From Eubacterium callanderi (lineage in GTDB: Bacteria; Bacillota; Clostridia; Eubacteriales; Eubacteriaceae): a stretch of DNA of 64,000 nucleotides. Made by a program: the position numbers and the translations under genes. Positions 17,029 through 25,756 of this stretch are shown in pieces (within the stretch, counting starts at the first letter, position 1; every line of letters starts with the position of its first letter). The DNA lies in contig NZ_FRBP01000005.1 of the NCBI RefSeq assembly GCF_900142645.1, positions 124,001 through 188,000 on the forward strand, given 5' to 3'. The notes under the pieces were generated by a model, which saw only the letters and a program-made list of their open reading frames with translations, did not search any database and had not been told where the DNA came from.

Positions 17029-17054
17029 GGTTAAGAACCAAATTTGAAGGGTAC
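17029..17054 (+). promoter_or_regulatory. Possible sigma-B-like promoter of the Asp23 operon
   Basis: GGTTAA (17029-17034), 14 bp, GGGTAC (17049-17054) resembles the general-stress consensus GTTTAA-N13/14-GGGTAT. Asp23 operons are sigma-B-controlled in staphylococci. Whether this organism has such a sigma factor is not shown here. Confidence 0.35.
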
Positions 17055-17134
17055 AATTATGTACAACAAACAGTAAACAATAGAACATTTATTGAAAGAG
17101 AATGGTAATTGATTACTTAGAAAGGAGAAAAACA

Positions 17135-17689
17135 ATGAATAAACTTGAACGTATCCTGTTATTTATTGTATCGCTGTTAGGATTGGCAACTGCCTTCGTA
17201 ATGTTTGCATTACTGTTTCCGGTACCCTATGTATCCGACACACTGGCAGCTTACCTGGTCTTTGAAAATTGGCTGGGATATTATTTAATTGGATTCAGCG
17301 TTGTACTCATGATTGCATTCCTGGTGTTATTCTTCATTTCAATACTGGCGCCGGCTTCTTCACACTACCTGACCATCAACAAGGCCAAAGGAAAGATCAA
17401 AATTTCCAAAGAAGCCATTGAGTCTACCGCGCGTTACGCGGTGTCTGACCTTATCGGCAACAATGCCATTGACGTTAAGGCCAAACTGAACAAGCGCTCC
17501 CATGAGCCAAAGATTCAGGCCGATGTCTATGTGGATGACGCGGACGACATCACCGGGCTTGCAAATAATATTCAACAGAACATTTATCAGACTGTTGGCA
17601 GCACCATTAACCAGCCGGTAAAATCCGTTAAGGTAAAGGTGCATGAAATGGATGCCCGAAGCAAGGGAGCCCACAGACAGGTGCTCTAA
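17135..17689 (+). CDS. amaP: Alkaline-shock membrane-anchor protein AmaP
   Basis: This protein of about 184 residues has two N-terminal membrane helices (residues 5-30 and 45-70) and a cytoplasmic Asp23-like domain (ISKEAIESTARYAV...). ATG 17135 is chosen for AAAGGAG upstream; the track start at 17102 would precede that ribosome site. AmaP anchors Asp23 to the membrane. It is the first of three genes (amaP, DUF2273, asp23) that form a conserved envelope-stress unit. Confidence 0.88.
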   Translation: MNKLERILLFIVSLLGLATAFVMFALLFPVPYVSDTLAAYLVFENWLGYYLIGFSVVLMIAFLVLFFISILAPASSHYLTINKAKGKIKISKEAIESTARYAVSDLIGNNAIDVKAKLNKRSHEPKIQADVYVDDADDITGLANNIQQNIYQTVGSTINQPVKSVKVKVHEMDARSKGAHRQVL

Positions 17690-17704
17690 GAAGGAGGGAC
17701 ACAC

Positions 17705-18013
17705 ATGAATAATCAAACGCAGAATCAAATGCAGGGAAGCATGAACGTCCGCCAGCAGGCATCGCCCCAGGCTGTGGAAAAACAGCCAAAGGAAAGCCGG
17801 TTCAGCCGGTTTTATACCTGGGCAAAGCCTTATTCGGGCAGGATTATCTGGATTCTCGCGGGAATCATCACCGCCGTTCTGTTTTTGACCATCGGGTTTT
17901 GGCGTACCATCCTGATTGTCATTTTAGCACTGATCGGGTATGCCATCGGTGTATATAAAGATAACCCCATGCGGTTTATGCGCTGGCTGAACATTCTCAA
18001 ACGGTTCAGCTGA
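17705..18013 (+). CDS. DUF2273 small membrane protein of the Asp23 operon
   Basis: This 102-residue protein has a polar N-terminus of about 45 residues and two closely spaced membrane helices (about 50-85). DUF2273 proteins are regularly found between amaP and asp23. It starts 15 bp after amaP behind an AAGGAGGGA site. No biochemical function is assigned to the family. Confidence 0.85.
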   Translation: MNNQTQNQMQGSMNVRQQASPQAVEKQPKESRFSRFYTWAKPYSGRIIWILAGIITAVLFLTIGFWRTILIVILALIGYAIGVYKDNPMRFMRWLNILKRFS

Positions 18014-18100
18014 TAAAGATGCCAATAATCGTCCTGAATTGAGGGCGGTTGATATAGATTAAAATAAAAAATTATAAATGAATGAAAGGTGGTTTTAATT

Positions 18101-18616
18101 ATGGCAGCAGAAGCAACAATGCACACAATGAACAATAATCAGCAAAAGGGAGGTAACGCTCAGCAGCAGAACATGCAGCAGAAAACCTCATTGACCTATG
18201 ACGATAAAGTCGTTAAGAAGATCGCAGGCCTGGTCGCGCAGGAAGTCCCTGGTATTTTGGCCATGAGCGGCGGCTTGATCAGTAATATCACTGAAAAGAT
18301 TACCGACAACGAAAATATCACAAAGGGAATCGGCGCAGAAGTCGGCAAAAAACAGGTAGCCCTGGATTTGGACGTCATCTGTGAATACAACCGTAATATC
18401 CCTCAGATTTTCAAGGATACGATTGATAAAGTCACCAAAACCGTTAAGGATATGACAGGCTTGGACGTCATCGAAATTAACATGCATGTGGACGATGTTA
18501 TGACTAAAAAAGAATATGAAGAGCAGCAGAATAATAACAATAACAACTCCCGTGTTGACAATGATAACAACAACGGCGGCTTCATGGGAATGGGCGGCAA
18601 CAGCCGCGTTCAGTAA
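18101..18616 (+). CDS. asp23: Asp23/Gls24 family envelope stress response protein
   Basis: This protein of about 171 residues has an Asp23/YloU core (DDKVVKKIAGLVAQEVPGIL ... INMHVDDV) and a very Asn-rich, Gly-ending tail (NNNNNN, NDNNNGG), probably disordered. ATG 18101 follows GAAAGGTGG; the track start at 18089 overlaps it. It is thought to form a submembrane layer through AmaP. It ends at a bidirectional terminator shared with the minus-strand gene. Confidence 0.9.
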   Translation: MAAEATMHTMNNNQQKGGNAQQQNMQQKTSLTYDDKVVKKIAGLVAQEVPGILAMSGGLISNITEKITDNENITKGIGAEVGKKQVALDLDVICEYNRNIPQIFKDTIDKVTKTVKDMTGLDVIEINMHVDDVMTKKEYEEQQNNNNNNSRVDNDNNNGGFMGMGGNSRVQ

Positions 18617-18626
18617 CCCCTTAGAT

Positions 18627-18664
18627 AAAAAACACCCGGATCTTAAGAATCCGGGTGTTTTTGT
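18627..18664. terminator. Bidirectional terminator
   Basis: AAACACCCGGAT pairs with ATCCGGGTGTTT, with A and T runs outside. The stop codon of the minus-strand EAL gene (18643-18645) lies in the loop. Confidence 0.92.
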
Positions 18665-20472
18665 GTTGGCAGCAGACTGTATTTTTCCTGAAACGCTGAA
18701 AGAGGAATGGGCTTTGAAAAGTAATAGCCCTGTCCCACCGTGCAGTGGATGGTTTTTAAGAATTCGGCGTGCTCCAGGGTTTCGACGCCCTCACAGACCA
18801 CCACCATATTCAGGGAGTGGGCCATTTCCACAACAGATTTGATGATGGCGTAGGCCTTCTCGACACGGATGCTCTCCTGTAAAAAGATGCGATCGATTTT
18901 TAAGACGTCAATGGGCAGCTCACGCAGCAGGTTCAGGGAGGAATACCCTGAGCCAAAGTCGTCCATGGAAATACTGAATCCATAGCTCCGCAGCTGGGAA
19001 AGAATCTGTTCCACGGTGTTGGCGTCAAAGATAAAGACATTTTCTGTGATCTCAATCTCGAGGTATTTCGGCGGGACTCCATAGCGCTCGGCCATCTGAA
19101 CAAAGCGTTTGATAAAATCATTCTGAAAGAGCGTAACCCTCGAGACATTGACTGACAGCACCACAGTGCGCTCAGGCGAGATCTTAAGCGACTGCTTCAG
19201 TATCTGGCAGGTGGCCTCCAGCACGTAGAAGTCCAGGTCCACGATAAAACCGTTTTTCTCAAACAGGGGGATAAACTCATCCGGCGGCAGAAAGCCAAAG
19301 GGCTCTGAGTTCCAGCGGACCAGGATCTCGGCCCCCGTGACCTCAGACCGCTCAAGGTTGACCTTGGGCTGGAGATAAATCTGGAATTCCTTTTCCGAAA
19401 GCCCCTGGTGCATCCAGCGGGTCATCTTATTTTCATTGGTGATCTTATCCAGTAGATGCTGATCGTAATAGGCAATAGTGCGTTGGCTGCTGCGCCCCTC
19501 TTTTAGAGCAACGCTGGCTTTGCTGATACAGGAAGCAATGGACGCGTCCGGGTCGGGAATGGTGTAAACGCCGTAGCTGCACGTTAAAATGTCTGAGAGG
19601 TTCAGCTCCCGCTCGCTTTCGATGGATGCCAGGACCGCAGTCTGGAGATCCTCAATGACGTGTTCGCGCTTTTTAAGCAAAATGGCGAAGTGGTCGGCGT
19701 GCAGGTGGGCGCAGATTTCATTGCTGTTGCAAAACCGCTTCAGCGTTGCCGAGAAGGACAGCAGAAGCTTATCACCGGCGTTGTAGCCATAGGAATCGTT
19801 GACAAACTTAAAATTGTTCAGGTCAAGGTATATCATCAGATAGGCGCCAGGTGCCGCGGATCTCAGCTTTTCAGCTGCACTGATCTCAAAGGCAGCCTGG
19901 TTGGGAAGGGCGGTCAGGTGGTCGGTGTAGAATACCCGCTCCAGCTCCTGCTGGCTCCGGCGTTCCAGGGTATACATGATCAGCGAGACAGCGAGAATCA
20001 TGACAACACTGAGGATAATGCTGTTCCGCAGCTCGTTTTCCGCCCGGTACTGGGCTGCGTAAACCATCCTGTTGGCCAGCTCAAAGTGCTCCTCACTCAG
20101 ACTGAGAAAGTATTCACGCAACTCTATGGCAGAGGATAACCTCAGAGCTGGAATTTCCGCTTTGATCTCATCCCATTTGGTTTTGACCGCCTCCAGATTA
20201 TCGTGGTAGGCGGCTGAGTCGTGGGAAGTATAAAGATGCTTGTTTTCACTGGCTTCAAGCTTGCGGATCAGTCCGTCCAGATAGGTGATCAGCTCGTCGT
20301 TGGGCTCGCCGCTCAGCTCCAGCTTGGCACAGCGCTGGGTACCGCCGCGGACAATACCGGCGTCGTTGATGATGTTGGCGTAGCCCTGCATCTGGATGAG
20401 TGAAAACAACAAAAATCCCATGACAAAGATGCAGATTAAGATAAAAATATAGGTATTCCTTTGTTTGCGCAT
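18643..20472 (-). CDS. Membrane c-di-GMP phosphodiesterase (degenerate GGDEF plus EAL)
   Basis: This 609-residue protein has a membrane helix at residues 7-27, an extracytoplasmic helical sensor of about 120 residues, a second helix near 150-170, a GGDEF-fold domain and a C-terminal EAL domain. The GGDEF signature reads HADHF, so cyclase activity is not expected. The EAL catalytic set looks intact: EILVR (ExLxR), EITEN, MDDFGSGYSS, LKIDR and CEGVET. It would hydrolyse c-di-GMP in response to an outside signal. No strong ribosome site precedes ATG 20472. It has its own promoter. Confidence 0.88.
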   Translation of the reverse strand: MRKQRNTYIFILICIFVMGFLLFSLIQMQGYANIINDAGIVRGGTQRCAKLELSGEPNDELITYLDGLIRKLEASENKHLYTSHDSAAYHDNLEAVKTKWDEIKAEIPALRLSSAIELREYFLSLSEEHFELANRMVYAAQYRAENELRNSIILSVVMILAVSLIMYTLERRSQQELERVFYTDHLTALPNQAAFEISAAEKLRSAAPGAYLMIYLDLNNFKFVNDSYGYNAGDKLLLSFSATLKRFCNSNEICAHLHADHFAILLKKREHVIEDLQTAVLASIESERELNLSDILTCSYGVYTIPDPDASIASCISKASVALKEGRSSQRTIAYYDQHLLDKITNENKMTRWMHQGLSEKEFQIYLQPKVNLERSEVTGAEILVRWNSEPFGFLPPDEFIPLFEKNGFIVDLDFYVLEATCQILKQSLKISPERTVVLSVNVSRVTLFQNDFIKRFVQMAERYGVPPKYLEIEITENVFIFDANTVEQILSQLRSYGFSISMDDFGSGYSSLNLLRELPIDVLKIDRIFLQESIRVEKAYAIIKSVVEMAHSLNMVVVCEGVETLEHAEFLKTIHCTVGQGYYFSKPIPLSAFQEKYSLLPTQKHPDS

Positions 20473-20568
20473 AAGCTACAGCATTTTCGGAACCGTGACG
20501 AAAAACGCATCCACCCCTTTGCCAGTGTTGATTATGAACATAATACGATTCTAAGATATATTAAGATA

Positions 20569-20597
20569 ATTATACCTCATGCTGTTATCCATTTCAA
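20569..20597 (-). promoter_or_regulatory. Predicted promoter of the 18643-20472 gene
   Basis: On the minus strand, TTGAAA (20592-20597), 17 bp and TATAAT (20569-20574) lie about 100 bp ahead of the start codon. Confidence 0.72.
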
Positions 20598-20616
20598 GAA
20601 TTAAGGTTTGATTGTT

Positions 20617-23535
20617 TTATAGGTTTATGCTTTCAAAAGGCGGTTTGAGGAGCATCTCCTCGAATTCTTCCAGCGGAACGGGCTTTGAGTAGTAGAATCC
20701 CTGGGCGTAGATGCAGTCGAGGCGGATCAGGATATTGGCCTGCTGCCTTGTTTCCACGCCTTCGCACAAAATGCGCATGCCGAGGTCGTGGGCCAGGTTT
20801 ACAATGTTGGCGATCACGGTCTGTTCCCGTGAGTCGAGCATACCGCGTTGCACAAAGCTCCGGTCCAGCTTGAGGACCCGGGCGGCCATCTGCTCCAGCT
20901 GTCCCAGCGAGGAATACCCAGAGCCGAAGTCGTCGATGGCGGTCATGAATCCCTTTTCCCTCAGAGAGGCGATCTGGGAGGCAACCCGTTTGGGGTGCGT
21001 CACGATAATGCTCTCTGTGATTTCCAGCTCCAGGAGCCTATGGGGGATGGCGTAAAGGTCTGCCAGGGCAGTAATCCGGTCGGTGAAGTTGCTGTGGTCA
21101 AAATGGATGCTGGAGAAATTGCAGGATACCGGGTATACTGGCAGGCCGCGGTCCATCCAGCTTCGGAGGGTGTAACAGACAGCCTCGTAAATATACCAGT
21201 CGATTTCCTCAATGCTGCCATTTTCCTCAAAGACAGGGATAAAGGCGCCGGGAGCCAGGAGGCCGCGGTCAGGGTGGTTCCACCGCACCAGCGCCTCACT
21301 GCCGATGATCTCGCCAGTGATCATGTTAACCTTTGGCTGAAAATAGGGCACGAATTCGTGCGCGCTGAGGGCGGCGGACAGCCGGTCGGTGAGCTCTTTA
21401 CGCAGCAGTGTGTTCTGCCGCATCTGGCGGTCATACAGCACAATGGCGCTCTTGGAGGTATTTTTCGCGCTCCGGCGCGCGTAATTTGCCAGGTCAAGCA
21501 TGAGCTGGACGTCCTGTTTTTCGGCCTTGTCTACAAGGTAGACGCCAAAGGCGGTGAGCACCGGCGCCGGAAAGCCCGTGCGTTGTATCCAGCTGTCAGT
21601 GGCCTTTTGAATGTCTGTCATCCGGGTGCACAGGGTTTCCCAGTCCCTGTATTTTAACAGCAGGACAAAATTGTCGGAGGAGACGCGGGCGCAGTACTCG
21701 CCCTCCTGCACACTTTCCTGAATAATCTGAGCATAGGCCCGCAGCAGCTGGTCGCCCGCGGTAAAGCCATAGCGGTCGTTGATGGTTTTAAACTGGTTAA
21801 TGTCGCTGTAAATGAGGGCGTAGCCGCCTTCTGGGGCCGATTTCAGCAGGCTTCCGCACTCGGCGAGAAACTTGTCCAGATTATCGAGCCCGGTGAGGGT
21901 ATCCCGGTAAAGGAGGTTCTGTATCTGTTGGTTGCTTTTAGACTTACTGCGCAGATTATAGACCAGCAGCAGGATGATCAGCCCTAAAAAAGCCACGGTG
22001 ATGGCGATCACGGTCACGGCATTCTCGGTGAGAAACTCGCGGACCGTCATGGCCTTTGGCTGGATACTGTTTTCCATGACAATGGCGTCGATATTTTCCT
22101 CAGAGGTGTACTGGATACATTTGTCGAGGATGGAGAAAAGCCGGGGGTCGGCAGAGTTTGAGACTCCGATGGACAGCTCGATGGTATAATTGCTCAGGGG
22201 AGTGCTGCTCAGCACTGTGTAGGACGCGTCGGACAGCAGGTAATCGGCAACCTGGGAGTTGGCGAACACGGCATTCACCTTGTTTTCCGTCAGGGCATCC
22301 AGACAGGCCTCGGTATTGCTGTAATAGTAGACGTCCGCGTCGGGGTAATCGCTGATAATGGCTTCTGCTGCGCCGTAATCCTGTGGCATGGCGATTCTGG
22401 CCAGGGGTGCCGATGTGTTTTTACGGATAAGAACAGTGGGGGAGCGCAGGTAGTAGCGGGTGGTGCTCAGATTATTGCGGGATTCCCAGAGGTAATCGCC
22501 CGCAACACTGCAGATGACGTCTGCCCGGCCATTTTTGACCTTCTCAAGTCCGAGGGAGTAGACCTCCGGGCTGAACTGGAAGCGCAGTCCGCTGTTCTCT
22601 GCGATTTGGCTGAAGAGGTCTGCCGCGATACCGGCAAACCCGCCGTTGTCCGGGCTGGTGTAGGAGAAGGGCGGAGCCATATAATCGTACACGGCGGATA
22701 CGGTTTTTTTACTCGCGATGTATTCCAGCTCAGATTTGGTAAAGACAGGCTTTTGGGCGTTGGTGACGGAAAAATACTTGTTGTAAAGATTCATGGTGTA
22801 GTTGGGGTCACGCAGAAGGATGGTGCTCATGGCGCTGTTGACCGCTTCCGCTACGTCGGGGCGGCTTTTGGAAATAGCGATGTAAAGCGGCGCCGGCGCG
22901 AACTGGGCGACGCTGCGGAAGGTGCTGTTGCGGCCCAGATGGGTGATGGCCACGCCGTCCAGAGTGCCGTCATCCAGAGCGTTTAGAAGATCCTGGGTTT
23001 CGGAGTAGGGAAGCACTGTGAGCGCGATGTTGTTCTCGGCGCAGTAGCTTTTGAAGTTTTCCCCATCAACGCTGTCCTTGATGATCCCGACCTTCATGCC
23101 CTGAAAGGCAGAGAAATCCTCGTAGCTGTAGCGGGTATCATCGACCCGGACGTTGAGAGTGGTGTAAATATTGCACATGGGCTGCTCGGAAAATAAACAC
23201 TCCTGCTCCCGCTCGGCGTTTTTATAGACGGCGGGAAGAATGTCGATCTGCCCTTCCGTTAAAAGCTGGTAGGTGTTATCCCAGCTGGTGCAGTCGACAA
23301 CATCATAGCGTAGATCGCTGAATTTTGAGATTTCCTGTAAAAATTCAAAGTCATAGCCGATACATTCGCCCGCGGCGTTCAGGTACATGTAGTCGCCGTC
23401 CTCATAGTAGCCGACCCGGACGGTTGAGGTGTCCTCTTTGGCATAGGCCGGAATACATAAAAACAAACCGCACAGGCATATTACAGCCAGTGCGGAGATG
23501 AACAGATACCGATACTCCACCGCGCTTTTTTTCAT
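20617..23535 (-). CDS. Sensor phosphodiesterase: two solute-binding domains, TM, degenerate GGDEF, EAL
   Basis: This 972-residue protein has a signal peptide (to about residue 33, PAYAKED) and two tandem family-3 solute-binding-protein domains (about 35-275 and 280-500). A membrane helix (about 508-530), a GGDEF-fold domain whose signature reads SSDNF, and an EAL domain follow. EAL residues look intact (SEALVRW, AIDDFGSGYSSL, LKLDRSF, CEGVET). The architecture implies that binding of a small solute, possibly an amino acid, outside the cell controls c-di-GMP hydrolysis inside. GAGGT lies about 6 bp before ATG. It may be cotranscribed with the EAL gene downstream, although that gene also has its own promoter. 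Confidence 0.88.
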   Translation of the reverse strand: MKKSAVEYRYLFISALAVICLCGLFLCIPAYAKEDTSTVRVGYYEDGDYMYLNAAGECIGYDFEFLQEISKFSDLRYDVVDCTSWDNTYQLLTEGQIDILPAVYKNAEREQECLFSEQPMCNIYTTLNVRVDDTRYSYEDFSAFQGMKVGIIKDSVDGENFKSYCAENNIALTVLPYSETQDLLNALDDGTLDGVAITHLGRNSTFRSVAQFAPAPLYIAISKSRPDVAEAVNSAMSTILLRDPNYTMNLYNKYFSVTNAQKPVFTKSELEYIASKKTVSAVYDYMAPPFSYTSPDNGGFAGIAADLFSQIAENSGLRFQFSPEVYSLGLEKVKNGRADVICSVAGDYLWESRNNLSTTRYYLRSPTVLIRKNTSAPLARIAMPQDYGAAEAIISDYPDADVYYYSNTEACLDALTENKVNAVFANSQVADYLLSDASYTVLSSTPLSNYTIELSIGVSNSADPRLFSILDKCIQYTSEENIDAIVMENSIQPKAMTVREFLTENAVTVIAITVAFLGLIILLLVYNLRSKSKSNQQIQNLLYRDTLTGLDNLDKFLAECGSLLKSAPEGGYALIYSDINQFKTINDRYGFTAGDQLLRAYAQIIQESVQEGEYCARVSSDNFVLLLKYRDWETLCTRMTDIQKATDSWIQRTGFPAPVLTAFGVYLVDKAEKQDVQLMLDLANYARRSAKNTSKSAIVLYDRQMRQNTLLRKELTDRLSAALSAHEFVPYFQPKVNMITGEIIGSEALVRWNHPDRGLLAPGAFIPVFEENGSIEEIDWYIYEAVCYTLRSWMDRGLPVYPVSCNFSSIHFDHSNFTDRITALADLYAIPHRLLELEITESIIVTHPKRVASQIASLREKGFMTAIDDFGSGYSSLGQLEQMAARVLKLDRSFVQRGMLDSREQTVIANIVNLAHDLGMRILCEGVETRQQANILIRLDCIYAQGFYYSKPVPLEEFEEMLLKPPFESINL

Positions 23536-23655
23536 CTGCTTGACCTCGTTGGATTCAGTGCCGCCACATCGGGATTCTGTCCGGTAAATGCGGCGGCTGT
23601 ACTCCTTTAATTTTAGTACATCTTTGAAAAATAGTCCATAAAAATATCAAAAAAA

Positions 23656-24558
23656 CTAATTATCTTTATAGATTCCGAGGAAATGGAAGCCCTCTGTTTT
23701 GGAAATCACTTCCTCCATGACGGTGTCGAGGGGAGTCCCGTCAATGTTGCCGATAAAGTCAATGAAGAACAGGTATTCCCAGTTGTGGTCGCGGATGGGA
23801 CGCGATTCGATTTTGCACAGGTTCAGGGCATTGGCGTCAAAGACCGAAAGCGCCTGAAACAGGGAGCCCGCCACATGGGGCAGGTGAAAGGCGATGCTGA
23901 TTTTATTGCAGTCGGGGCAGAGCTCCATGCGGCTCGCCACGATCACAAACCGGGTGACATTGGTCTCGGACAGGTTGATGTCCTCTGCCAGAATACTGAG
24001 GCCGTGGATGGCGGCGGCCCGGCGGCTGGCGATGGCGGCAAAAGCCGGGTTGGCGCTCTTTGCCACATGCTCGGCGGCCACGGCGGTGTTGTAGTAGGTC
24101 AGGCACTTCCAGTCCGGGTAGGCGGCGAGGAACTCACCGGACTGCTCAAAGCCCTGGGCGTGGGAGTATACCTCGCGGATGTCCGAAAGGCGGCTTCCGG
24201 GCACCCCCAGAAGACAGTGCTCAATCTTGACCTTGGTTTCCCCGACAATATAGCAGTTGTACTTGGCTAAAAGGTCGTAAACTGCGGCGATGGAGCCAGT
24301 GGTGCTGTTCTCGATGGGCAGGACGCCGTAGTCCGCCCCCTGGCTTGTGATGCTTTTAAAAACATCCTCGGATAAACGGTGGGATACGCGGCAGCAGTCC
24401 TCGCCGAAAAAACCAATGGCGGCCTGCTCGGTGTAGGACCCCAGCGTGCCAAAGTAGGCCACGGTGGGGTTTTCGACCGGCGTGCGGGTGTTTGCCATGG
24501 CGGACTGGTAGTCCCGGAGGCTTTTCTGCTGTTCGGGTGTGAGTGATATGGGCGTCAT
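23656..24558 (-). CDS. pheA: Prephenate dehydratase
   Basis: This 300-residue monofunctional enzyme converts prephenate to phenylpyruvate in phenylalanine synthesis. The dehydratase domain (about 30-210) shows GVLPIENSTTGSI and SETNVTRFVIV (the catalytic Thr-Arg-Phe). A C-terminal ACT domain carries the Phe-binding ESRP motif, so feedback inhibition by phenylalanine is expected. It is encoded 13 bp after aroF and shares the Phe attenuator upstream of aroF. The start at ATG 24558 has only a weak ribosome site, and translational coupling to aroF is likely. Confidence 0.95.
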   Translation of the reverse strand: MTPISLTPEQQKSLRDYQSAMANTRTPVENPTVAYFGTLGSYTEQAAIGFFGEDCCRVSHRLSEDVFKSITSQGADYGVLPIENSTTGSIAAVYDLLAKYNCYIVGETKVKIEHCLLGVPGSRLSDIREVYSHAQGFEQSGEFLAAYPDWKCLTYYNTAVAAEHVAKSANPAFAAIASRRAAAIHGLSILAEDINLSETNVTRFVIVASRMELCPDCNKISIAFHLPHVAGSLFQALSVFDANALNLCKIESRPIRDHNWEYLFFIDFIGNIDGTPLDTVMEEVISKTEGFHFLGIYKDN

Positions 24559-24571
24559 AGTGGTTTTCCGA

Positions 24572-25441
24572 TTAAGCCCCGAGCTTTTTGCCCATGAGCT
24601 CAGACATCGGCCGGATTTTGTCCCTCATCAGAGTGTCGAACTGGTCTGGCGTTAAGGACTGGGGGCCATCGCAAAGGGCGTTGGCTGGATCGTTGTGGAC
24701 TTCGATGATGAGGCCGTCAACGCCGGCGGCCAGGGCAGCCAGTGACATGGGCTCAACTAGCTCAGCCTTGCCGCAGCCGTGGCTGGGGTCAACGATCACA
24801 GGCAGGTGGGTCAGTTTTTTCAGGACAGGGACGGCTGAGATGTCCAGAGTGTTGCGGGTGGCGGTCTCAAAGGTACGGATACCGCGTTCGCACAGAATGA
24901 TGTTGTCATTGCCGCCGGCCATGATGTATTCCGCGCTCATCAGGAGCTCCTCGATGGTGTTGGCCAGCCCGCGCTTTAAGAGGATCGGTTTTTTGCTGCG
25001 GCCCAGAGCCTTGAGTAAATCGAAGTTCTGCATATTGCGGGCGCCCACCTGGAGGATATCCACATCCGCGAAAAGGTCCAGCAGCGCGATGTTCATGATT
25101 TCGGACACGATGGGCAGCCCGGTTTCACGCTTGGCTTCCAGCATCAGCTCGATGCCGTCTGCGGCCATTCCCTGGAATGCGTAGGGGGAGGTTCTGGGCT
25201 TGAAGGCCCCGCCGCGCAGGACAGTGGCGCCGGCAGCCTTTACGCGGTTCGCCACCTCGGTGATCTGTTCCTTGCTCTCGACTGAGCAGGGGCCGGAGAA
25301 AACGTGGAAGTTGCCTTCGCCGAAGTGAATATCACCAATATTGATGATGGTGTCCTCAGCCTTGTATTTACGGTTGGCCTTTTTGTAGGGTTCCTTGATT
25401 TTCATTAATTCTTCCATTTCGGGATCGTTGAAGGGTGTCAT
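24572..25441 (-). CDS. aroF: 3-deoxy-7-phosphoheptulonate (DAHP) synthase, type I-beta
   Basis: This 289-residue enzyme condenses phosphoenolpyruvate and erythrose-4-phosphate, the first step of aromatic biosynthesis. Recognisable motifs are FSGPCSVES, LRGGAFKPRTSPYAFQG, PILLKRG and VDPSHGCGK. It lacks an N-terminal regulatory ACT-like domain and a chorismate mutase fusion. Pairing with pheA and a Phe-rich leader indicates that the operon mainly serves phenylalanine supply. The gene is preceded by GAGG and by an attenuator terminator at 25487-25524. Confidence 0.95.
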   Translation of the reverse strand: MTPFNDPEMEELMKIKEPYKKANRKYKAEDTIINIGDIHFGEGNFHVFSGPCSVESKEQITEVANRVKAAGATVLRGGAFKPRTSPYAFQGMAADGIELMLEAKRETGLPIVSEIMNIALLDLFADVDILQVGARNMQNFDLLKALGRSKKPILLKRGLANTIEELLMSAEYIMAGGNDNIILCERGIRTFETATRNTLDISAVPVLKKLTHLPVIVDPSHGCGKAELVEPMSLAALAAGVDGLIIEVHNDPANALCDGPQSLTPDQFDTLMRDKIRPMSELMGKKLGA

Positions 25442-25486
25442 TTGTTTTTCCTCGTTTCTTTTATTTTTGTTTGGTGGTTAAAAATC

Positions 25487-25524
25487 GAAAAAGGGTCTGC
25501 CTCTGTTACCAGAGACAGACCCTT
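25487..25524 (-). terminator. Attenuator terminator of the aroF-pheA operon
   Basis: Read on the minus strand, a 15-bp stem (AAGGGTCTGTCTCTG / CAGAGGCAGACCCTT, one G-U pair, loop GTAA) is followed by six U residues. It lies between the Phe-rich leader peptide and aroF, exactly where an attenuator belongs. Confidence 0.92.
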
Positions 25525-25551
25525 GATTGATCATATCATTGTACAATCCGA

Positions 25552-25674
25552 TCAGGCTGTTCGCTCGTGGCAACTAAATTTTGGACACCAAAAGAAGCTA
25601 AAGCTAAAAAAGCTAAAGCTGCTAAAAAAGGTATTCATTTTTTTAACATTGTTTAAAGATGTTAAAATTGCCAT
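25552..25674 (-). CDS. Phe-rich leader peptide (pheL-type) controlling aroF-pheA
   Basis: This is a 40-codon open frame. It begins ATG at 25674 with AGGAG (plus-strand coordinates 25682-25686) seven bases before it, and stops at TGA 25552-25554. The first twelve residues read MAILTSLNNVKK. Residues 13-28 include the Phe/Ser run NTFFSSFSFFSFSFF. It has nine Phe codons plus one Trp in total, eight of the Phe within 13 positions. By analogy with trp/phe attenuators of other bacteria, ribosome stalling at low Phe-tRNA would prevent the downstream terminator from forming. No functional peptide is implied. I could not define the antiterminator pairing by eye. Confidence 0.9.
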   Translation of the reverse strand: MAILTSLNNVKKMNTFFSSFSFFSFSFFWCPKFSCHERTA

Positions 25675-25707
25675 GAGATTACTCCTGTTTACAAATTGAT
25701 TGGGTTA

Positions 25708-25736
25708 ATTGTACGCTACCTGCAAAACATTGTCAA
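25708..25736 (-). promoter_or_regulatory. Promoter of the aroF-pheA operon
   Basis: On the minus strand, TTGACA (25731-25736), 17 bp and TACAAT (25708-25713) lie about 35 bp upstream of the leader peptide start. Confidence 0.85.
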
Positions 25737-25756
25737 GTTTATTTTTTTGTGCAATT

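Noticed and set aside
16816-17088. 90-codon minus-strand frame
   Set aside because: It runs through the znu terminator and AT-rich DNA with no ribosome site.
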